From Acidobacteriota bacterium (GTDB taxonomy: Bacteria > Acidobacteriota > Terriglobia > Acidiferrales > UBA7541), in NCBI GenBank assembly GCA_021832085.1, contig JAKBLM010000028.1, positions 1 to 49,946 on the forward strand: a stretch of DNA of 49,946 nt, written 5' to 3'. The notes under the pieces were generated by a model. The model had not been told where the DNA came from. It searched no databases and saw only the letters and a program-made list of their open reading frames with translations. Below, one piece after another: positions 49,942 to 49,946 of the stretch (the stretch's first letter is position 1; each line of letters begins with the position of its first letter). The position numbers and the translations under genes are program-made.

Positions 49942-49946
49942 CCCAA

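Larger units (their letters stand above)
49639..49946. other. Right-edge intergenic stretch with repeats
   Basis: No gene is seen after rsmB. The last 120 bases hold a 36-bp imperfect tandem repeat (49831-49902) and a hairpin (49919-49941), which look like the border of a mobile element that continues outside the window. Confidence 0.5.

Noticed and set aside
1..49946. tRNA, rRNA, defence-system or biosynthetic-cluster genes
   Set aside because: I scanned the intergenic stretches for tRNA-like cloverleaf ends and the gene list for defence or biosynthetic domains and found none that could be supported.

Overview
The window is high-GC bacterial DNA (roughly 60-66 % G+C by eye) and reads as an Acidobacteriota chromosome. 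The evidence is the gene content: an acidobacterial-type VWFA-related secreted protein, a secreted tricorn-protease homologue, an S9 peptidase, and a long operon that joins LPS export (a very long LptC/LptA-like protein, LptB, an MsbA-like ABC transporter) to rpoN, rapZ, yicC, gmk, rpoZ, coaBC and a family-4 uracil-DNA glycosylase. Placement in the class Terriglobia is an inference; no rRNA or tRNA gene was found that would settle it.

Layout. Positions 1-4.2 kb are an accessory patch: a secreted S9 peptidase (minus strand) lies between fragments of three transposase types (IS3 orfA at 381-533, an IS481-type N-terminus at 3330-3518 and an IS5-type C-terminus at 3528-3780). From 4.2 to 8.9 kb are the VWFA-related protein and the tricorn homologue. 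From 9.9 to 14.2 kb is a nucleoside-salvage block: CNT-type transporter, purine nucleoside phosphorylase, cytidine deaminase, and an amidohydrolase of the S-adenosylhomocysteine/8-oxoguanine deaminase group that carries an unusual N-terminal membrane segment. A truncated RodZ-like protein (minus) follows, and then the lptC-lptB-rpoN-rapZ-msbA-yicC-gmk-rpoZ-coaBC-UDG run (15.1-26.3 kb), with several 4-29 nt overlaps. From 26.5 to 30.8 kb are an EamA transporter, a SAM methyltransferase and priA. On the minus strand from 30.9 to 33.7 kb are a radical SAM protein of unknown role, an M50 membrane protease and an HU protein. Then come dcd (plus), a small membrane protein and an SDR oxidoreductase (minus), and a secreted TPR protein (plus) with a good sigma-70 promoter and a Rho-independent terminator. 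A minus-strand smc-purC-fis-like operon covers 42.7-37.7 kb. The last part is plus strand: a multi-spanning M28 peptidase and an aroC-def-fmt-rsmB operon.

Together the genes cover envelope biogenesis, translation start and end processing (def, fmt, rsmB), nucleotide metabolism (gmk, dcd, purC, nucleoside salvage), replication/chromosome maintenance (priA, smc, HU, UDG) and secreted peptide degradation. Almost everything is ordinary chromosomal content; I see no defence island, CRISPR array, prophage or secondary-metabolite cluster. The non-coding signals that stand out are a family of short palindromes, five of which carry a GTAG-type tetranucleotide (REP/RAYT style), a 137-bp inverted-repeat element at 26344-26480, and a 36-bp imperfect tandem repeat at the right edge.
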